Notes: generated from the letters alone by a model not told the origin. 64,000 bases of DNA from Coriobacteriaceae bacterium (GCA_025757745.1 CP107217.1:2108001-2172000); one strand, 5' to 3'. Positions 43,455-54,590 are shown, numbered from the stretch's first letter. Numbers and translations: made by a program.

Positions 43455-43609
43455 ACGACAATTGTATATTGCGACTATTTTAGATCTACATGATCAGTTC
43501 GAGTTCGCAACAAGGCGATTATTGCAGCTAGGTTATATTTCATTTTCCACTTTGATGAGCCGTCGGCTCCAAATTCCAAAACCGAAGTCCACGGAGTCGA
43601 TAATTTTAT

Positions 43610-43640
43610 TTAAAAAGAAGGCCCCGAAAGGGGCCTTCGC
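43610..43640 (-). terminator. terminator AAGGCCCC/GGGGCCTT
   Basis: A perfect eight-base stem with a four-base loop, followed on the minus strand by CTTTTTAAAT. It ends transcription from the NlpC/P60-type gene through the hairpin repeat. Confidence 0.75.
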
Positions 43641-43690
43641 CATCTTTATATAAGATAACCAGTCCGGTGTGTCGCACCCCGAACCCGAGA

Positions 43691-43821
43691 GGGCCGGGAC
43701 AGTCCGAGAGGCATAAGGTTGATCGCGAGTTCCGCACGAGCCGGAGAGCACTTAATGTGCTCTCCGTGCGAGCAGGACTGTCCGAGCAGGCAACCTTATG
43801 CCTCTCGGACTGTCCCGGCCC
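43691..43821. repeat. 30-bp perfect inverted repeat with inner hairpin
   Basis: Arms 43691-43720 and 43792-43821 are exact reverse complements (outer GGGCCGGGACAGTCC). Between them lies GATCGCGAGTTCCGCACGAG (43721-43740), also found at 62252-62271 apart from its first and last bases, and an inner hairpin GGAGAGCAC/GTGCTCTCC (43743-43765). It ends ten bases before the stop of the NlpC/P60-type gene. The rest of the gap, 43455-43609, shows only the murB end copy. Confidence 0.85.
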
Positions 43822-43830
43822 AACTTATCG

Positions 43831-45036
43831 TTACGACAGCGCAATACCGCCGAGCCAGCCCCAGCGCACGCCAGAGCCAGTGCCGTAGAACCCAATGAAC
43901 GAGTCAAGCGACCTCGACGTGATGGCGCCCTCGTTACTCATAACGACGCCGCCGCCGACATAGATGCCCACATGGCCATACAGCAGGCCGGGCGCACCGG
44001 TGCCGCTATGCGAGGAGTCGGCCACGATCATGCCCACCTGCAGCGCCGAGCGGTCGGAGCTATAGCACCAGGCGTTAAACATATCGCACGCGTTACCGCC
44101 AAAGTAGCCAACGCCTGCGTTGCGGAAGACATTGGTAACCCACGCCGCGCACCAGTTTTGACCCGGCGAAGGCGTGGAGTAGCACGCGTTGACGACGGCC
44201 TGTTGCTTGCCCGAGCCGGCATTCTGCTGCGGAGTTCCGGGCGCATACGATCCACCGCCCGAGCTCGAACCACCCGAGTAGGAATTGTTCTTGTTCGCGG
44301 CGGCCGCGGCAGCGGCGGCCTTCCTGGCAGCCTCCTCGGCCTGGGCGGCAGCGAGAATCTCTGAATCGCGCTGAGCCATGAGCTCCTTGACGTCGTCGGA
44401 AAGACCGCTCAGCACGGTCTGGACCTCTTGCTGCTTGGCCTGCATGTCCTGCATCTGGGCAGTCTGCTGGTCCTTGAGCTTCTCTAAGTCGGCCTTCTGC
44501 GACTCGAGCTCGGTCTTTTGCGCATCGAGCTCCTCCTGGATGGTCTGAATGTCCTCGATGGCGTCGCGGTCGCTCTTGTTGATCTTCTCAACATAGTGCG
44601 CATTGGCGACGAGTTCCTCAAACGAACCCGAGGCGAGCAGCAGCGACAGGATGTTGGTGCCGCCCGACTTATAGCTGGCGGAAACGCGATCGGAAAGATC
44701 GTCGCGCTTCTTTTTGAGCTCGGCCTTCTTTTCGTCAATCTGCGCCTGCGTGCTGTCAATCTGGCCCTGTACGCCCTCGATATCGTTGAGGGTCTGGGCG
44801 TTCTTGTTGGCCAGCGCCGCGTATTCATTTGCGATGCTGTCGAGCTGGGCCTGGACCTCGTCAAGCTGAGCCTGGGCCGCATTGAGCTTGTCGGTGGTTT
44901 CCTTGGTGGCCTCCGCAGCATGGGCGCGAGCGGGCAGACCAAAAAGAACGGCTTCAGAAGCTGCGCCGAACAGGGCCTTGAGGGCAGTGCGACGCGAAAG
45001 CTCCTGGGAAAGGATGGAATCGCTGTTTGGTGACAT
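43831..45036 (-). CDS. secreted NlpC/P60-type peptidoglycan hydrolase with coiled coil
   Basis: A 401-residue protein. The N-terminus has a twin-arginine-like signal (SRRTALKALFGAAS, cleavage near ARAHA). A long PcsB/RipC-like coiled coil (about 42-235) follows, with KKKRDDLSDRVSASYKSGG in its middle. A Ser/Gly/Asn linker leads to a C-terminal cysteine peptidase domain (about 285-401) with Cys in QNWCAAWVTNVF and His in LLYGHVGIYVGGG. The coiled coil is usually autoinhibitory and FtsX-responsive in this class. It is likely a cell-separation endopeptidase; NlpC/P60 against CHAP is not fully decided. Confidence 0.85.
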   Translation of the reverse strand: MSPNSDSILSQELSRRTALKALFGAASEAVLFGLPARAHAAEATKETTDKLNAAQAQLDEVQAQLDSIANEYAALANKNAQTLNDIEGVQGQIDSTQAQIDEKKAELKKKRDDLSDRVSASYKSGGTNILSLLLASGSFEELVANAHYVEKINKSDRDAIEDIQTIQEELDAQKTELESQKADLEKLKDQQTAQMQDMQAKQQEVQTVLSGLSDDVKELMAQRDSEILAAAQAEEAARKAAAAAAAANKNNSYSGGSSSGGGSYAPGTPQQNAGSGKQQAVVNACYSTPSPGQNWCAAWVTNVFRNAGVGYFGGNACDMFNAWCYSSDRSALQVGMIVADSSHSGTGAPGLLYGHVGIYVGGGVVMSNEGAITSRSLDSFIGFYGTGSGVRWGWLGGIALS

Positions 45037-45238
45037 ATCTACTCCGTTACATGTTTATTTATATGTCGCTCAACTCATACATATTAGCGTACATCCGGCG
45101 CATCCCAACGATTTCCACGAACGGCAGCAAACCGTATGGTCGGCGGCTCGTATGCAAACGTCAAAGTCAAGGTTACGCCCACGCCAAACATTTCCATGAG
45201 TACGTTAGCATGTTCATCTGCTTTTCCTGCCCTGCACG

Positions 45239-45266
45239 TTTTGGGTGCCCCTGCCTGCGCTATACT
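45239..45266 (+). promoter_or_regulatory. candidate galE promoter
   Basis: TTTTGG (45239-45244) and TATACT (45261-45266) are 16 bases apart, 37 bases before the galE ATG, which has an ATAGGAGA ribosome site. Confidence 0.45.
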
Positions 45267-45303
45267 CCCCTGAAGAAGTGTTCCTGATTCGATAGGAGAC
45301 TAC

Positions 45304-46365
45304 ATGTCCAAAGCACTCGACCCCAAAGACACCTGCGTCCTCGTAACCGGTGGCGCCGGCTTTATCGGCTCGCACACCGTCGTTCAGCTGCTCGAGGGCG
45401 GCTACCAGGTCGTCATCGTCGATGACCTTTCCAACTCCAGCGCCGTCGCCGTCGACCGCGTCAAGACCATCGTGGGCGAAGAGGCTGCCAAGAACCTCAC
45501 CTTCTACGAGGCCAACGTGCTCGACCGCGAGGCCATGAACAAGATCTTCGACACCCATCAGATCGACCGCGTCATCCACTTCGCCGGCTTTAAGGCCGTC
45601 GGCGAGTCGGTGAGCAAGCCCGTCGAGTACTACCACAACAACATCGAGAACACCCTGGTGCTCATCGACGTCATGCGCAACCATGGCTGCAAGTCCATCA
45701 TCTTCTCGAGCTCCTCGACCGTCTACGGCGACCCGGACAACCCGCCCGTCACCGAGGAAGACCCCAAAAAGCCCGCAACCAACCCCTATGGTTGGACCAA
45801 GTGGATGATCGAGCAGATCCTTATGGACGTCCACACCGCCGACCCCGAGTGGGACGTCGTGCTGCTCCGTTACTTCAACCCCATCGGCGCTCATCCGTCG
45901 GGCCTGATCGGCGAGGACCCCAAGGGCATCCCCAACAACCTGGTGCCCTATGTCGCCCAGGTCGCCGTGGGCAAGCTCGAGGCCGTTCAGGTCTTTGGCA
46001 ACGACTACCCCACCCCCGACGGCACCGGCGTGCGCGACTACATCCACGTGTGCGATCTGGCCTCTGGTCACGTTGCCGCCCTTAACTGGATGAACGGCAA
46101 GACCGGCGTCGAGATCTTTAACCTGGGCACCGGCACCGGCACCTCGGTACTCGAGGTCGTCGCCGCCTTCTCCAAGGCTTGTGGCAAGGAGCTGCCCTAC
46201 GTGATCCGCGAGCGCCGCGCCGGCGACATCGCTGCCAACTGGTGCGATGCCTCCAAGGCCGAGCGCATGATGGGCTGGAAGGCCCAGTACGACATCGCGG
46301 ACATGTGCCGCGATAGCTGGAACTGGCAGAGCCACAACCCCAACGGCTTCGCCGACGCCGAGTAG
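45304..46365 (+). CDS. galE: UDP-glucose 4-epimerase
   Basis: A 353-residue extended short-chain dehydrogenase. The NAD-binding VTGGAGFIGSHTVVQLLEGG is at the N-terminus. The catalytic Ser/Thr are in IIFSSSSTVYGDP, and Tyr-x-x-x-Lys is in NPYGWTKWMIEQ. The substrate region RYFNPIGAHPSGLIGED is typical of GalE. It interconverts UDP-glucose and UDP-galactose for the Leloir pathway and cell-wall sugars. It is monocistronic with its own terminator. Confidence 0.96.
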   Translation: MSKALDPKDTCVLVTGGAGFIGSHTVVQLLEGGYQVVIVDDLSNSSAVAVDRVKTIVGEEAAKNLTFYEANVLDREAMNKIFDTHQIDRVIHFAGFKAVGESVSKPVEYYHNNIENTLVLIDVMRNHGCKSIIFSSSSTVYGDPDNPPVTEEDPKKPATNPYGWTKWMIEQILMDVHTADPEWDVVLLRYFNPIGAHPSGLIGEDPKGIPNNLVPYVAQVAVGKLEAVQVFGNDYPTPDGTGVRDYIHVCDLASGHVAALNWMNGKTGVEIFNLGTGTGTSVLEVVAAFSKACGKELPYVIRERRAGDIAANWCDASKAERMMGWKAQYDIADMCRDSWNWQSHNPNGFADAE

Positions 46366-46387
46366 CAAAAACCTACATACCGTTCTT

Positions 46388-46422
46388 GCCCCGATCTCAC
46401 GTTGTGAGGTCGGGGCTTTTTT
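46388..46422 (+). terminator. galE terminator
   Basis: GCCCCGATCTCAC/GTGAGGTCGGGGC with loop GTT, followed by TTTTTT. Confidence 0.92.
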
Positions 46423-46476
46423 CATGGCATGTAGCCATTCGCCGAAAATCGACCAACTTTTTTATCTTGCCTGTAC

Positions 46477-46494
46477 ATGTTTAAACAACATGTT
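46477..46494 (+). promoter_or_regulatory. malQ operator, TGTTTAAACA type
   Basis: CATGTTTAAACAACATG is a near-palindrome 93 bases before malQ. The core TGTTTAAAC recurs in the GntR/PTS divergent region and, as TGTTTGAAC, before the ABC operon, so it is the probable site of the TreR-like regulator. Confidence 0.55.
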
Positions 46495-46586
46495 TTACAA
46501 TAGGCGTATCGGATCAGAACATCGGAGGCGGACTGCTCTTCCATCGGCAGGCCGACCCCACAACAAGAAGGTTGGTGAGCGCATTC

Positions 46587-48092
46587 ATGGAGCGTGCAAG
46601 CGGCGTCCTCATGCCCGTCTCATCTCTGCCCGGACCATACGGAATCGGCGGCTTTGGCTGGAATGCCTACGACTTCGTCGATTTTCTCGCCTCGTGCAAA
46701 CAACATTACTGGCAGATTCTGCCCCTTACGACGACCAGCTATGGCGATTCGCCTTATCAGTCGTTCTCGGCCCGCGCAGGCAACCCCAACTTTATCGACT
46801 TTGCCGAGCTTATCGAGGCAGGGTATCTGGAGCAGCGCGATATCGATGGCGTGTATCTGGGATCCGACCCCAGCAATGTCGACTACGGTGCTATCTTTGG
46901 CGGCCGCCGTCAGATTCTCGACCGCGCCGCCGAGCGCTTTGCTGCCGACAAGCCGGCCGATTTCGATGACTTTATCCAGGCCAACGAGGACTGGCTCATC
47001 CCCTACTGTGAGTTCATGACCGTCAAAGAGGAGTGCGGTCTCAAGGCGTTTTGGGAGTGGCCCGCGGAGCTCCGCACCCGCGGCGAGGCTTCCGCCAAGG
47101 TCTGCGCCGACCATCCGGCGCGTATGCTCTACCACCAGATGACGCAGTACTTCTTCGATCGCCAGTGGAGCCGCCTCAAGGCCTATGCCAACGAGCGCGA
47201 CATTCTCATCATCGGCGACCTGCCCATCTATGTCTCGCGTGACTCCGTCGAGATGTGGGCGACACCTGAGCTCTTTAAGATCGACGCCGCCGGCAATCCC
47301 GTGAGCGTCGCCGGCACGCCGCCCGACCAGTTCTCGGCTACCGGCCAGTACTGGGGCAACCCCATCTACGACTGGGACGCCATGGAGGCCGACGGCTTCT
47401 CCTGGTGGGAGGGCCGCATTCGCGCCGCCCTCGACATGTACGACGTCATCCGCCTGGATCACTTCCGCGGCTTCGAGGCCTATTGGGAGGTGCCGTTCTC
47501 CTCGCCTGATTCGTCCTACGGTTCGTGGACGCAGGGTCCCGGCCTCAAGCTCTTCAAGACACTCGAGGAAAAGCTCGGCACGCTGCCCATCATCGCCGAG
47601 GACCTGGGCTTCCTCACCCCCGGCGTCATCGACATGCGCGACAACTCGGGCTTCCCCGGCATGAAGATCCTGCAGTTTGCCTTTGAGGGCACCAACTCGT
47701 ACTACCTGCCGCACAACTACATTGCCAACACCGTCGCCTACGTGGGCACTCACGACAACGAGACGGCACGCGGCTGGTTTGAAGGAACGGCTACCCCGCG
47801 TCAGCGCGAGCAGACAGCCCTGTACACCCATCAGCAGGCCGGCGAACCCATCGCCGACGCGCTCAACCGAACCATCGCAGCCAGCGTGAGCGACACGTGC
47901 ATCTACACCATGCAGGACCTGCTCAACTTGGGCAACGAGGCGCGCATCAACACCCCTGCCACGCTGGGCGGCAACTGGACCTGGCGCATGCTCGACGGCG
48001 CCATCACCCGCGAGCTCGAGCACAAACTCACCGACTGGACCGAGACCTACTTCCGCATCCCGTCGGAAGCCGAAATCGAGCTTCCTCAATAG
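46587..48092 (+). CDS. malQ: 4-alpha-glucanotransferase (amylomaltase)
   Basis: A 501-residue GH77 enzyme. Landmarks are GVLMPVSSLPGPYGIGGFG, LPLTTTSYGDSPYQSFSA, RDILIIGDLPIYVSRDSV, the nucleophile segment VIRLDHFRGFEAYWEVP, the acid/base IIAEDLGFLTPGV and YVGTHDNETARGWF. ATG 46587 follows GGTGAG; a TTG five codons upstream is an alternative. It transfers maltodextrin units and releases glucose, giving longer chains for the phosphorylase encoded next. Confidence 0.96.
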   Translation: MERASGVLMPVSSLPGPYGIGGFGWNAYDFVDFLASCKQHYWQILPLTTTSYGDSPYQSFSARAGNPNFIDFAELIEAGYLEQRDIDGVYLGSDPSNVDYGAIFGGRRQILDRAAERFAADKPADFDDFIQANEDWLIPYCEFMTVKEECGLKAFWEWPAELRTRGEASAKVCADHPARMLYHQMTQYFFDRQWSRLKAYANERDILIIGDLPIYVSRDSVEMWATPELFKIDAAGNPVSVAGTPPDQFSATGQYWGNPIYDWDAMEADGFSWWEGRIRAALDMYDVIRLDHFRGFEAYWEVPFSSPDSSYGSWTQGPGLKLFKTLEEKLGTLPIIAEDLGFLTPGVIDMRDNSGFPGMKILQFAFEGTNSYYLPHNYIANTVAYVGTHDNETARGWFEGTATPRQREQTALYTHQQAGEPIADALNRTIAASVSDTCIYTMQDLLNLGNEARINTPATLGGNWTWRMLDGAITRELEHKLTDWTETYFRIPSEAEIELPQ

Positions 48093-48139
48093 GAGCTACC
48101 GCGCCCGACCCCTCCCCACCGTGCGGACGCGCTTGCTTA

Positions 48140-48173
48140 CCCGCGCGAGGCCACCCCAATCCCCTCGCGCGGG
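48140..48173 (+). terminator. hairpin between malQ and glgP
   Basis: CCCGCGCGAGG/CCTCGCGCGGG is a perfect 11-base stem but has no T tract (ATTCTTA follows). It may be an RNA-stability element rather than a terminator. Confidence 0.45.
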
Positions 48174-48219
48174 ATTCTTATGAATTGCAGACATGAAACA
48201 ACCCATCACAGGAGAAAAC

Positions 48220-50487
<2,268 letters not shown>

Positions 50488-50515
50488 TTTCGTTTCCTTT
50501 ACCCATCCTCTTGAA

Positions 50516-50547
50516 AGCGGAGTCGCGGCAACGCGGCTCCGCTTTTT
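50516..50547 (+). terminator. glgP terminator
   Basis: GCGGAGTCGCG/CGCGGCTCCGC with loop GCAA, followed by TTTTT. Confidence 0.9.
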
Positions 50548-50586
50548 GTGCCGATACGCCGGCCCGTGATTTGTCTCGACCAAACA

Positions 50587-50723
50587 ATCTCGTTCTGTAA
50601 CAGGTAGCTGCCGAAATCAGCCTCCCGTGTTACAGATCGAGATGAAAGGATAGGCAGCTCGATGCTGTCTCAATCTGTAACATCTAGACCCAATTTGGCC
50701 CTCCTCCTGTTACAGATCAAGAC
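50587..50723. repeat. two tandem hairpins, 80-bp period
   Basis: Two inverted repeats, 50587-50602 with 50628-50643 and 50667-50682 with 50708-50723, share ATCTGTAACA/TGTTACAGAT and are exactly 80 bases apart. Their loops differ. The rest of 50548-50889 holds only this and the IS200 right end. Confidence 0.7.
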
Positions 50724-50744
50724 AAACCGGCAGATCAACGGCCC

Positions 50745-51500
50745 CAGCACAATCAAAACCACCCCTAAAAGGGGTGGTTTGCTCTTAGGGTATAACCCTT
50801 GGATTTCCGGCACGCGTCTAAAGGCGCCGGCCCTCACGGGGTTCGGGCCGCACTGCAGATTGACCCGTGGCGGGCCGGTCAAACCGGCGCTACTTGCGCC
50901 CCGGCCCCCTATCGAAGGGGTCCTCGTACTCCTTGACGCTCAGCCGGTCGAGCGCGATGTCGGCCCTCTCCTGCTCCCGGATGTACTTCGCGATCGTGGC
51001 CTCGTTCAGGCCGACGGTGGACACGTAGTAGCCCTCGGCCCAGAACTTCCTGTTGCCGAACTTGTACTTCATGTTCGCGTGCCTGTCGAATATCATCAGC
51101 GAGCTCTTCCCCTTCAGGTAGCCCATGACGCTCGCGACGCTGTACTTCGGCGGTATCGCCAGCAGCATGTGGACGTGGTCGGGCATCAGGTGCCCCTCGA
51201 TGATCTCGATCCCCTTGTACTGGCAGAGCTTCCTGAAGATCTCCCCAAGGTCGGACCTTATTTGGTTGTAGATGACTTTGCGCCTATACTTCGGCGTGAA
51301 CACGACGTGGTACTTGCACATCCACTTCGTGTGCGACAGGCTGTAGGCCTTCTGGGCCATACGCCACCACCGCCCTCTCGACTCGGATTCCTTGCGGCCT
51401 GAACAATCGCAAGTGTCCGGCGAGGGGGCGGCTTTGTAAAGCCGTTTGGCCCCACCCGCATAGCGGGTGGTTTCTGATGCGGCGCGCTGCGCGCCCCGCA
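50745..51500 (-). mobile_element. IS200-type insertion sequence (approximate ends)
   Basis: A Y1 transposase gene is bracketed by subterminal hairpins: AAACCACCCCTTTTAGGGGT at the right end (50759-50782) and AAACCACCCGCTATGCGGGT at the left end (about 51452-51473). The shared AAACCACCC stems are typical of TnpA recognition. No tnpB accompanies it. It lies between the 3' ends of glgP and the ABC ATPase gene. The exact ends cannot be fixed without a second copy. Confidence 0.7.
50890..51360 (-). CDS. tnpA: IS200/IS605-family transposase TnpA
   Basis: A 156-residue HUH (Y1) transposase. KYHVVFTPKYRRKVIYNQ is at the N-terminus. The HUH motif is His62/His64 in LMPDHVHMLLA, and the nucleophile is Tyr126 in EATIAKYIREQE. 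It is full length and looks intact. ATG 51360 was chosen by family length; the upstream frame covers the left-end hairpin. It cuts single-stranded DNA at the element ends during replication. Confidence 0.95.
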   Translation of the reverse strand: MAQKAYSLSHTKWMCKYHVVFTPKYRRKVIYNQIRSDLGEIFRKLCQYKGIEIIEGHLMPDHVHMLLAIPPKYSVASVMGYLKGKSSLMIFDRHANMKYKFGNRKFWAEGYYVSTVGLNEATIAKYIREQERADIALDRLSVKEYEDPFDRGPGRK

Positions 51501-51515
51501 CAGGCTAAAGCCTGT

Positions 51516-51558
51516 AAAAGAAAGGCTCCCCTCTCGCCCAGTGGACGGGAGGGGAGTC
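51516..51558 (-). terminator. terminator after the ABC sugar operon
   Basis: On the minus strand GACTCCCCTCCCGTC pairs with GAGAGGGGAGCC and runs into TTTCTTTT. It lies 70 bases after the ATPase gene stop. Confidence 0.8.
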
Positions 51559-51628
51559 TTATATGTGACCGCGGCAAAAGGATGGCAAAGCCGCAGTCGC
51601 CCAAAAGGAGGGCCTGATTGGATCGGGC

Positions 51629-52828
51629 CTAGATAAGGTTCTTGCCAGACACCTTATCGAAGAGATGGGTCGCGTTCTTCTCAAACTTGAACCAGATGGG
51701 GTCGCCCGCCTTGAGCGCACCCTTGGCCTCGAGATCGACGACGGGGATGATCAGGACAAACTGGCCGTCGGGAGACATCACATGAACGTGCTCGGTCGAA
51801 CCCATGAGCTCGGTGACCTCGATGGTGCCCTGAAGCGCACCCTCCTCGCCCTTTTCGGCAAGCAGAATCTGCTCGGGACGTACGCCGGCCGTGATCTCCT
51901 TCACGTCGCCGCCGTCCCAATTAAGGGCGAGCTGAGCGCAGGTCTCGGGGGCCAGCGCGACATTCATGTCGTCGGTCTTGACGGTAAAGCCGTCGCCCGA
52001 GCGCACCAGCTGGGCATCGAAGAAGTTCATCTGCGGCACGCCGATGAAGCCGGCGACGAAAATGTTCGCGGGATGGTTGAAGACCTCCTGCGGAGTGGCG
52101 ATCTGCTGGACAACGCCGTCCTTCATGACCACGATACGGTCGCCGAGAGTCATGGCCTCGGTCTGGTCGTGAGTAACATAGATGAACGTGCCCTTGATCT
52201 CGTGGCGCAGCTTGATGAGCTCGGCACGCATCTGGTTACGCAGCTTGGCGTCCAGGTTGGACAGCGGCTCGTCCATCAGGAAGACCTTAGGATCACGCAC
52301 GATGGCGCGGCCGATAGCGACACGCTGGCGCTGGCCGCCCGAAAGCGCCTTGGGCTTGCGGTCGAGGTACTCGGTGATACCCAAGATCTCGGCAGCGGAG
52401 CGAACCTTGCGGTCGATCTCGTCTTTGGGGACCTTCTTGAGCTCAAGCGTAAACGCCATGTTCTCGTACACCGTCATGTTGGGGTACAGAGCGTAGCTCT
52501 GGAACACCATGGCGATGTCGCGGTCCTTGGGCGCCACGTCGTTGACGCGCTTGCCGTCGATGAGCACGTCGCCCGAGGTAATGTCCTCCAGGCCGGCAAC
52601 CATGCGCATCGTCGTGGACTTACCGCAGCCAGACGGGCCAACGAGGACGACGAACTCCTGGTCGTGAACGGTGAGGTTGAAGTCCTCTACAGCGAGCACG
52701 CCATCCTCGGTAACCTTAAGGTTATGCTTCTTCTCCTCGGTCTTCTTCTTTTTGCCAAAGAAGCCCTTCTTTTTGGACTCGGTGTTGGGATACACCTTCT
52801 GAACATGTTTGAGAACGATCTCGGCCAT
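51629..52828 (-). CDS. ABC sugar transporter ATPase (MalK/MsmX/UgpC type)
   Basis: A 399-residue ATPase of the carbohydrate CUT1 class. Walker A is GPSGCGKSTTMRM, the Q loop follows FQSYALYPNMTV, the signature is ALSGGQRQRVAIGRA, Walker B is VFLMDEPLSNLDAK, and the switch His is in THDQTEAMTLGD. A TOBE-type regulatory domain forms the last 130 residues. Oddly, residues 13-45 carry an inserted Lys-rich stretch (KKKGFFGKKKKTEEKK) between the first two strands. It powers the two permeases encoded upstream. Confidence 0.94.
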   Translation of the reverse strand: MAEIVLKHVQKVYPNTESKKKGFFGKKKKTEEKKHNLKVTEDGVLAVEDFNLTVHDQEFVVLVGPSGCGKSTTMRMVAGLEDITSGDVLIDGKRVNDVAPKDRDIAMVFQSYALYPNMTVYENMAFTLELKKVPKDEIDRKVRSAAEILGITEYLDRKPKALSGGQRQRVAIGRAIVRDPKVFLMDEPLSNLDAKLRNQMRAELIKLRHEIKGTFIYVTHDQTEAMTLGDRIVVMKDGVVQQIATPQEVFNHPANIFVAGFIGVPQMNFFDAQLVRSGDGFTVKTDDMNVALAPETCAQLALNWDGGDVKEITAGVRPEQILLAEKGEEGALQGTIEVTELMGSTEHVHVMSPDGQFVLIIPVVDLEAKGALKAGDPIWFKFEKNATHLFDKVSGKNLI

Positions 52829-52896
52829 GTCTTTACCTTTCGATGTGCGGCGCCGCGCTGAGGGGCGCCGCAGAAACTTGCAAAACAGTTACGGCA

Positions 52897-53736
52897 TCAG
52901 CCCTTGACGGCACCTGCCACCACGCCGTCGATGATGTACTTCTGGCAGAGGATGTACATGATGACGATGGGGATAACAACCATCATGATGCAGGCCATCA
53001 TGGGTCCGAGCTCGACGTGGCCGTAGCCACCGCGGAAGTACTGGATCAAGATAGGAATGGTCTTGTACTTGGTGGAGTCGAGCGTAAGGTAGGGCAGCAG
53101 GTAGTCGTTCCAGACCCACATGGTCTCGAGAATGCCGACCGAAAGATAGGTGGGCTTCATGATGGGAAGGACGATCTTAAAGAACACCTGGACCGGGTTG
53201 CAGCCGTCGATCATGGCCGCCTCCTCGATCTCGAGCGGGATGTTCTTTACAAAGCCGGCGAACATAAAGACCGCCAGGCCCGCGCCAAAGCCCAGATAGA
53301 TAAAGCAGATGTTGAACGGCGTGTTAAAGCAAATGCGGTCCGCCAAATTGGACAGCGTGAACATGAGCATCTGGAACGGTACGACCATCGAGAACACGAA
53401 CAGGTAATAGAAGAAGTTCGAGATCTTGCTGTTGACGCGAACCACGTACCAAGCGCACATGGAGCAGCACACCAAGATCAGCACGACCGACGTGACCGTG
53501 ATGATGAGCGAGTACATAAATGCCGAGGCAAAGCCCTGCTCGTTAAGGGCGTGCACGTAGTTTGCAAGGCCGTTGAACGTCTCGGGCGTGAGCAGATCGA
53601 ATGCCGTGGTGGTGCTGATTGCGGTCGCTTTCTTAAAGGAATTGAGCGCAATCATAAACACGGGGTAGATCCACGCGAGCGACAGGATCGTAAAGAAAAT
53701 CGAGAGCGCGCGGTTGATAACCTTATCGCGTTTCAT
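52897..53736 (-). CDS. ABC sugar permease, MalG type
   Basis: A 279-residue inner-membrane permease with six spans. The EAA loop LEIEEAAMIDGCNPVQVFFK contacts the ATPase. Its last residues (IIDGVVAGAVKG) match the CUT1 MalG-type end. The start overlaps the preceding permease gene stop by one base. Confidence 0.94.
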   Translation of the reverse strand: MKRDKVINRALSIFFTILSLAWIYPVFMIALNSFKKATAISTTTAFDLLTPETFNGLANYVHALNEQGFASAFMYSLIITVTSVVLILVCCSMCAWYVVRVNSKISNFFYYLFVFSMVVPFQMLMFTLSNLADRICFNTPFNICFIYLGFGAGLAVFMFAGFVKNIPLEIEEAAMIDGCNPVQVFFKIVLPIMKPTYLSVGILETMWVWNDYLLPYLTLDSTKYKTIPILIQYFRGGYGHVELGPMMACIMMVVIPIVIMYILCQKYIIDGVVAGAVKG

Positions 53737-54590
53737 TACTGCTGCACCTCCTTGGACCTCGTGGCCTTAAGCTGAATCATGGAGATGGCTACGACCAGGA
53801 TGCAGAAGATAACCGCCTTGGCCTGACCGATACCCTGCCATGCGATACCGGCACGCGAATAGAACGTGTTGTAGATGTTCAGGGCGAGCATCTCGGTGGA
53901 GTGCGCGGGGGCGCCGCCGGTAAGGGCGAGGTTCTGGTCGAACAGCTTAAAGCCGTTGGTGATGGACAGGAACAGGCAAATGGTGATGGTCGGCATCAGG
54001 TTAGGGATCTTAACCTTCCAAAACGTCTGCCATGCCGTGGCACCGTCGACCTTGGCGGCCTCGATGTAGTCGGACGGAATGGACTGCAGACCAGCGATGT
54101 AGATGATCATCATGTAGCCGACCTGCTGCCACAGGGTCAGGATGATAAGGCCCCAGAAGCCGGCAGCGGAGTTAAGGGCAATGAGCTGGGCGCCCACGTT
54201 GGAGAGCAGGCAGTTGATCAGAATCTGCCAGATGTAGCCCAGCACGATGCCGCCGATCAGGTTAGGCATAAAGAAAATCGTACGGAAGATGTTGGTGCCT
54301 TTGAGCGCCTTGCGGGTGAGCGCCTGCGCAATTGCCAGGGCGATCACGTTGATGAGCACCGTCGACAGGAAGGCAAACGCCACGGTAAAGAAGAACGACG
54401 TGGCAAACTGCGGATCGGACAGCGCGCGCACGTAGTTCGCGATACCGACAAAGTGCGCGTTGTTAATGGTAATAAACTGGCAGAACGAGAGATAGAAGCC
54501 CTGGATAAAAGGGATCACGAACCCGATCATAAACGCCAGGCACGTGGGCAGCATAAAGAGCGGCCACCAGCGCTTGAGTGCTTTGCCCAT
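53736..54590 (-). CDS. ABC sugar permease, MalF type
   Basis: A 284-residue permease with six spans and the EAA loop SDYIEAAKVDGATAWQTFWK. The N-terminus KRWWPLFMLPTCLAFMIGF lacks the long periplasmic insertion of E. coli MalF, as is usual for Gram-positive CUT1 systems. It pairs with the MalG-type protein. Confidence 0.94.
   Translation of the reverse strand: MGKALKRWWPLFMLPTCLAFMIGFVIPFIQGFYLSFCQFITINNAHFVGIANYVRALSDPQFATSFFFTVAFAFLSTVLINVIALAIAQALTRKALKGTNIFRTIFFMPNLIGGIVLGYIWQILINCLLSNVGAQLIALNSAAGFWGLIILTLWQQVGYMMIIYIAGLQSIPSDYIEAAKVDGATAWQTFWKVKIPNLMPTITICLFLSITNGFKLFDQNLALTGGAPAHSTEMLALNIYNTFYSRAGIAWQGIGQAKAVIFCILVVAISMIQLKATRSKEVQQ

Noticed and set aside
46620..48089. 489-codon minus-strand open frame across malQ
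   Set aside because: It is antisense to a complete GH77 gene and has no ribosome site or recognisable domain.
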